A DNA stretch of 19,953 nt, taken from assembly GCA_035527835.1 (NCBI GenBank), contig DATKZS010000183.1, positions 1 through 19,953 of the forward strand, written 5' to 3'. Source of the stretch: DATKZS01 sp035527835 [NCBI: bacterium]. Its GTDB lineage: Bacteria; RBG-13-61-14. Made by a program: the position numbers and the translations under genes. Under the pieces are notes generated by a model, which had not been told where the DNA came from, searched no databases, and saw only the letters and a list, made by a program, of their open reading frames with translations. Shown piece by piece: positions 16,311 to 19,953 of the stretch (the stretch's first letter is position 1; every line of letters begins with the position of its first letter).

Positions 16311-17000
16311 ATGAAAATCCTGGCCCTTGATACATCCACCTCGGTCGCTTCCGTCGCCGTCATGCAAGGAGCGGAAGTCCTCGCCGAGGTTCACCTGGAA
16401 ACCGGACGCCGCCGCGGCGAGATCATGGCCCGCGCCGCCGCTGACCTTTTGGAAAACCTCGGCCTCAAGCCTGAAGCCCTGGACGCATACGCCATCGGCC
16501 TGGGGCCCGGATCCTTTACCGGCCTGCGCGGGAGCCTCGCCTTTGTCAAGGGCCTGGCCATCGCCAACCCGCGGCCCGTGGCCGGCGTCTCCTCCCTCCA
16601 CGCCCTGGCCCTGGCCGCCGCGCCGTTCCCCGGCGCCATCGTGCCCGTGGTGGACGCCAGAAAGGGAGAGGTCTTCGCCGCCGTCTTCAAGCGGGAAGGG
16701 CAGGCCGCCACGCGCCTCTCCGATGACGTGGCCGCGACGCCCGAGCGCATCGCCGCCATGGCCGGCGGACCCGTCCTCCTCCTCGGCGACGCGCTGGCCC
16801 GATACCGCCACGAATTCGAGCAAGCCTTCGGAGTCCGCGCGACCATCGCCCCCGAAGAGCTATGGTATCCCCGCGCCTCCATCATCGCCGCCCTTGCCCG
16901 CCCCCGCCTCGAACGCGGCGACTCCGACCGCATTGACACCCTCGTCCCCATCTACGTCCGCTCCTCCGATGCCGAGCTCAAGCTCGGGCCCAGAAGATAG
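16311..17000 (+). CDS. tsaB: tRNA threonylcarbamoyladenosine biosynthesis protein TsaB
   Basis: This 229-residue ASKHA-fold partner of TsaD and TsaE is needed to make the t6A modification on ANN-decoding tRNAs. The start MKILALDTSTSVASVAV is the ASKHA phosphate-1 strand, and IGLGPGSFTGLRGSLAFVKG (~62-81) is the TsaB hallmark. Length matches the family (~220-235), and the sequence lacks the HxxxH metal motif of the paralogue TsaD, as expected. I start at the ATG at 16311 because the longer frame from 16242 overlaps the rseP end and adds an unrelated leader. No good Shine-Dalgarno site precedes it, so it probably relies on coupling with rseP, 23 bases upstream. The last ~20 residues carry the usual basic and polar tail. 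Confidence 0.92.
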   Translation: MKILALDTSTSVASVAVMQGAEVLAEVHLETGRRRGEIMARAAADLLENLGLKPEALDAYAIGLGPGSFTGLRGSLAFVKGLAIANPRPVAGVSSLHALALAAAPFPGAIVPVVDARKGEVFAAVFKREGQAATRLSDDVAATPERIAAMAGGPVLLLGDALARYRHEFEQAFGVRATIAPEELWYPRASIIAALARPRLERGDSDRIDTLVPIYVRSSDAELKLGPRR

Positions 17001-17055
17001 CTGTCATCTTTTCGCCACCATGTTTTACCAGATTCAAGGATTATCCCAACCTCTC

Positions 17056-17090
17056 TATGCATCAATTCCAGTTGCATAATATTTTTCTTT
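17056..17090 (+). terminator. Weak candidate terminator after tsaB
   Basis: TATGCA and TGCATA form a 6 bp AT-rich stem with an 11-base loop, followed by ATATTTTTC. The T-run is suitable but the stem is weak, so termination here is uncertain. The rest of the 17001-17244 spacer is AT-rich and holds no recognisable gene. Confidence 0.25.
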
Positions 17091-17244
17091 GATGAATGAA
17101 TGTCTTCATGTAATATCTTAGATCTCCGGCGCAACATATTGATTTAATTTAACTCACTGACTTTGTATGGAACTTTGTTTCAAATCCATCATCAATAGGA
17201 TAAAGCCGGCAACGTGAACCGGAAAATTAAAAGGAGGCAAAAAA

Positions 17245-17559
17245 ATGACCTGGAATGGAATCGGCAAACTCTTCATGGCGGCCGTGGTCGTGCTCGGGCT
17301 CTCTGTTGCGGGGGCGTTGATGGTCGGCTGCACCCGATCGGATTCGGCTGCCGTTGACAATGCCGGCGGCCAGGCGGCCGGCGCGGCGCGGCAGGGCGTG
17401 GTATACACCTGTCCGATGCACCCGGAAGTGGTGTCGGACCAGCCCGGCAAATGCCCCATCTGCGGGATGAACCTGGTGGAGAAGCAAAAAACCGCGGCCA
17501 CCATGAATCAGGATGAAAAAATGGAGCATATGAACATGGAAGGAGGAGGCGCGCATTAA
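17245..17559 (+). CDS. Small heavy-metal-binding (HMBD) lipoprotein
   Basis: This 104-residue exported protein leads the metal efflux operon. A signal peptide ends with ALMVGC, which fits a broad lipobox (C29). Residues 54-78 are a heavy-metal-binding domain with the pattern YTCPMHPEV then CPICGMNLV: two Cys pairs plus Met and His, the ligand set for Cu(I) or Ag(I). The C-terminal tail [13 protein letters not shown] is rich in Met and His and could be a second soft-metal site. The likely role is periplasmic metal capture and handover to the pump, similar in idea to CusF but without its fold (inference). The same domain is repeated at the N-terminus of the CusB-like adaptor downstream. GGAGG lies seven bases before the ATG. 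A possible promoter nearby is weak (TAGGAT at 17196-17201). Confidence 0.8.
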   Translation: MTWNGIGKLFMAAVVVLGLSVAGALMVGCTRSDSAAVDNAGGQAAGAARQGVVYTCPMHPEVVSDQPGKCPICGMNLVEKQKTAATMNQDEKMEHMNMEGGGAH

Positions 17560-17642
17560 GGAATCAAAGCTCCTAGACTGGCCCGGCGGCGAATGAGTGA
17601 TTACATATTATCTATTGATTGGCTCGTCGCGGGGAGGGAAGT

Positions 17643-18956
17643 ATGAGCCTGAAGATTTTAAAAATCATGGCGGCGGCGCTGGCGGCCGGGGCCGTTGTTC
17701 TGTCAACTGGCGCCTTGAACGCGGACCAATTCTTGAGCCTGCCCGCGCTGATTGAGCAGGCGCTCAGGAACAATCCCGGCGTCGCCGCCTCTTCATCTTC
17801 GGTGGACGCGGCCAAAGCGAAGGTGCCGCAGGCGGGAGCGCTGCCGGACCCGATGCTCATGCTCGGAGTGATGAGCGTGCCGGTGGACACGTTCAAGCTG
17901 AACCAGGAGCCGATGACGCAAATCGCGGTGGGCGTGTCCCAGACGATCCCATACCCGGGCAAGTTGGGCGACATGAGTAAGGCCGCGCAAGCGGGGAGCC
18001 AGGCGGCCGAGTACCGCGACGCCGCGGCCAGGCAGCAGGCCGTGGCGCTGGTGCGCATGGCCTATTACGACCTCGTCTTCGTGGACCGGGCCATTGCGAT
18101 CACGGACCGCGACAAGGAGCTGATGGGCGAGTTGTCCAGGATCGCCGCCGCCAGGTACGCCGTGGGCATGGGCATCCAGCAGGACGTGCTCAAGGCCCAG
18201 GTCGAGCTCTCGCGCATGATTGACCAGCAGATCATGTATGATCTGCGGCGCGCGCAAAAGGCCGCGGAGCTCACCCGCCTCATTAACGCCGACCGGCAAC
18301 AGCCGGTGGCCGGGACGAGGCCGGCGAGCACTCTGCCGCCGCTGCCCGGCCGCGAAGAGCTTTTCCTGGCCGCCCGGCAAAATAACCCCATGGTCCTGGC
18401 CCAGCGGTCAATGGCGGACCAGGCCCGGAAAGAAGAGGCCCTGGCGCGGCTCGCCTGGAAACCGGACGTCACCGTCGGCGTCAACTACGGATTCCGCCAG
18501 GACACCGAGTCGGGAGGCATGACCAAGGACACCCCCGACCTGCTCTCCGCCTCGGTCGGGATTCCCATTCCTCTATGGAAGAAAAATAAGCAGGACCAGG
18601 AAGTCGCGGAAAAAGAGGCCAGGCAAAAAGCGGCCCAGGATTCAGCCGCGGACGTGGAGACGCAGGTCATCGCCCGGGTTGACCAGGCCCTGGCCGAGGC
18701 CGGTGCCGCGCGGCAGCGGATCACGCTCCTCGAAACCGGCATCATCCCGCAGGCCGAAAAGTCCCTGGAGTCCGCACGCGCCGGCTATCAGACGGGCAAG
18801 GTGGACTTCGTGACCATGCTCGACAACCAGATCACGCTATACAAGCTCGAGCTCCAGCTCGTCGAGCTCAAGTCCGGCTATCTAAAAGCCCTGGCCGAGC
18901 TCGACATGCTCACCGGCAAGCCCATTGATGAAATAATGAAAGGAGCAGAGTCATGA
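17643..18956 (+). CDS. TolC/CusC-family outer-membrane efflux protein
   Basis: This 437-residue protein belongs to the outer-membrane factor family that forms the trimeric exit duct of RND metal pumps. It has a signal peptide ending near TGALNA. Two OEP repeats are visible: the first has QAIEQALRNN-like SLPALIEQALRNNPGV and VGVSQTIPYPGKLG, and the helical AVGMGIQQDVLKAQVELSRM; the second has NNPMVLAQR, VGVNYGFRQD, VGIPIPLWKKNKQDQEVAEKEARQ and YQTGKVDFVTMLDNQITLYKLELQ. These match the CusC group for heavy metals. The start at 17643 has GGGAGG upstream; the longer frame from 17619 lacks a signal-like beginning. It is 83 bases after the HMBD lipoprotein and its stop overlaps the DUF2231 gene in ATGA, so these genes are one operon. 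Confidence 0.87.
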   Translation: MSLKILKIMAAALAAGAVVLSTGALNADQFLSLPALIEQALRNNPGVAASSSSVDAAKAKVPQAGALPDPMLMLGVMSVPVDTFKLNQEPMTQIAVGVSQTIPYPGKLGDMSKAAQAGSQAAEYRDAAARQQAVALVRMAYYDLVFVDRAIAITDRDKELMGELSRIAAARYAVGMGIQQDVLKAQVELSRMIDQQIMYDLRRAQKAAELTRLINADRQQPVAGTRPASTLPPLPGREELFLAARQNNPMVLAQRSMADQARKEEALARLAWKPDVTVGVNYGFRQDTESGGMTKDTPDLLSASVGIPIPLWKKNKQDQEVAEKEARQKAAQDSAADVETQVIARVDQALAEAGAARQRITLLETGIIPQAEKSLESARAGYQTGKVDFVTMLDNQITLYKLELQLVELKSGYLKALAELDMLTGKPIDEIMKGAES

Positions 18957-19507
18957 GCAGGCAAATTCTTATAGCGTCGTCGGCGCTCCTCATATTATCT
19001 GCCGCCGCCATTCTCTCGGGGCCGGCCGGCGCATTAGCGCATGAGGGAGGGGAGGGAGCGCCCTTCCTCGACCACCTCATCAATTTCCTCGGCCAGTTCC
19101 ACGTCATGATCGTGCACTTTCCCATCGCCCTGATCATGGCCGCCGGCCTGGCCGAGATCCTCGGCCTGATCTTCAAGAAAGAATTCTATTTCGCCGCCGC
19201 CCGTTTCATCGTGGTGATCGCCGCGCTCTCCGCGATCCCCACGGTCCTGTTAGGCGCCGCCGCCGAGCATGGGAGCGACTTCACGGGCCCGTACGCGGAC
19301 ATCGTCGAGACCCATGAGGGCTTGGGCATCACCACCATGGTGATTACAATCATCGCTGCGGCGCTGTCCGAGCTCTGGCGCAGGAGAGAGGACGCCCGGC
19401 TCAAAATTTTATACCGCGTCGCCCTCTTCGCCGCCATGGCCGCGGTCACGGTGACCGGGCACTTCGGCGGCGAGCTGGTGCACGGCATCGGCTACTGGAA
19501 ATGGTGA
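18953..19507 (+). CDS. DUF2231-family membrane protein
   Basis: This 184-residue protein has an N-terminal signal-like helix (ending near GALAHEGG) and four probable transmembrane helices. It shows DUF2231 features: [30 protein letters not shown], and the C-terminal [17 protein letters not shown]. Histidines recur at these conserved points (HVMIVHF, THEG, TGHFGG, LVHG), which fits haem or metal coordination, but the function of the family is not established. It is translationally coupled to the channel gene (ATGA overlap) and ends 14 bases before the CusB-like adaptor, so it appears to be an integral member of the pump operon. A reading of it as a cytochrome-like reductase of the metal is speculative. 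Confidence 0.75.
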   Translation: MSRQILIASSALLILSAAAILSGPAGALAHEGGEGAPFLDHLINFLGQFHVMIVHFPIALIMAAGLAEILGLIFKKEFYFAAARFIVVIAALSAIPTVLLGAAAEHGSDFTGPYADIVETHEGLGITTMVITIIAAALSELWRRREDARLKILYRVALFAAMAAVTVTGHFGGELVHGIGYWKW

Positions 19508-19521
19508 GATCGGAGGAACGA

Positions 19522-19953
19522 ATGAGCGCGTCAGGCAAGCGGGGCTGGAAAATAAAAATCATCCTGCTGATCGTGCTGTTGATCGGCATCGGCGGCGGCA
19601 TGGCCCTGGAAAAATGGAGGACGGAGCGCCACGCGGCGGCACCGGGAGAACAGGGCAAGGAAACGCTCTACACCTGCCCCATGCACCCTGAAGTCATCCA
19701 GGACAAGCCGGGCGACTGCCCCATCTGCGGCATGACCCTGGTCCCGCTTAAAAATCAGTCCGCCTCCGGCGGCACGGAATCCGGGAAGGCCGCCGGGACC
19801 GGGCCGCAAGGAGAACGCAAGATCCTCTACTGGGTTGCGCCCATGGACCCGACCTATATCTCGGACCAGCCCGGCAAGTCGCCCATGGGCATGGACCTGG
19901 TCCCGGTTTATGAAGGCGAGGAGCCCGGCGCCGGCGGCGTAATCAAGATTGAC
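19522..19953 (+). CDS. CusB-like RND periplasmic adaptor with N-terminal HMBD, 3' truncated by the window
   Basis: The first 144 codons of a membrane-fusion protein are present; the frame is open to the window edge. A signal anchor (residues ~10-29) is followed by a heavy-metal-binding domain ([11 protein letters not shown] then CPICGMTLV, residues 50-74) and then the CusB-specific [18 protein letters not shown] and [11 protein letters not shown] (residues ~103-133), whose Met residues take part in Cu(I)/Ag(I) binding in CusB proteins. Its job is to link the inner-membrane pump CusA with the outer-membrane duct and receive metal. The remaining lipoyl and hairpin domains lie outside. GGAGG lies upstream of the ATG. 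The CusA-type RND permease probably follows beyond the window (inference). Confidence 0.88.
   Translation, partial: MSASGKRGWKIKIILLIVLLIGIGGGMALEKWRTERHAAAPGEQGKETLYTCPMHPEVIQDKPGDCPICGMTLVPLKNQSASGGTESGKAAGTGPQGERKILYWVAPMDPTYISDQPGKSPMGMDLVPVYEGEEPGAGGVIKID

Noticed and set aside
17096-17109. ATGAA/TTCAT dyad as a metal-regulator operator
   Set aside because: Short arms, about 135 bases from the gene, and no resemblance to CusR- or CueR-type sites.

Overview
The window is GC-rich, densely packed bacterial chromosome. The organism is Gram-negative: there is a TolC/CusC-type outer-membrane channel, the start of an RND efflux adaptor, an RseP site-2 protease, two probable lipoproteins and several exported proteins. 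The isocitrate dehydrogenase is of the NADP-dependent type. The mix of a GH63 glycosidase, a YncE/phosphoesterase fusion, an Ig-like lipoprotein and REP-like palindromes suits an environmental, probably uncultured lineage. I cannot name the phylum from sequence alone.

Layout, left to right. (1) 1-386: 3' end of a PPK2-type polyphosphate:AMP phosphotransferase. (2) 437-1732 (-) and 1888-4275 (+): divergent MFS transporter and exported GH63 glycosidase. (3) 4333-5978 (+): a small antitoxin-like gene, a RelE-type toxin and sucC, with no untranslated gap, as one apparent operon behind a candidate promoter at 4278-4306. sucD is not present. (4) 5979-6543: the only gap over 300 bases. It holds a decayed IS200/REP-type transposase start flanked by short palindromes whose loops are reverse complements on the two sides. 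(5) 12828 down to 6544 (-): promoter, Ig-like lipoprotein, a second palindrome cluster, YncE/phosphoesterase, icd and a beta-carbonic-anhydrase-like protein. (6) 14765 down to 12878 (-): promoter, rpe, a hairpin, an amidohydrolase. (7) 14872-17000 (+): rseP and tsaB. (8) 17245-19953 (+): heavy-metal (Cu/Ag-like) efflux operon: HMBD lipoprotein, TolC/CusC-like channel, DUF2231 membrane protein, and a CusB-like adaptor cut by the window end.

Most genes are recognisable core or common accessory functions. The parts most worth a second look are the toxin-antitoxin pair joined directly to sucC, the orphan sucC beside a REP/transposase remnant, the carbonic-anhydrase-like gene directly behind the CO2-releasing icd, and the DUF2231 protein inserted between the channel and adaptor of the metal pump. 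None of these is shown to be a new system by the sequence alone.
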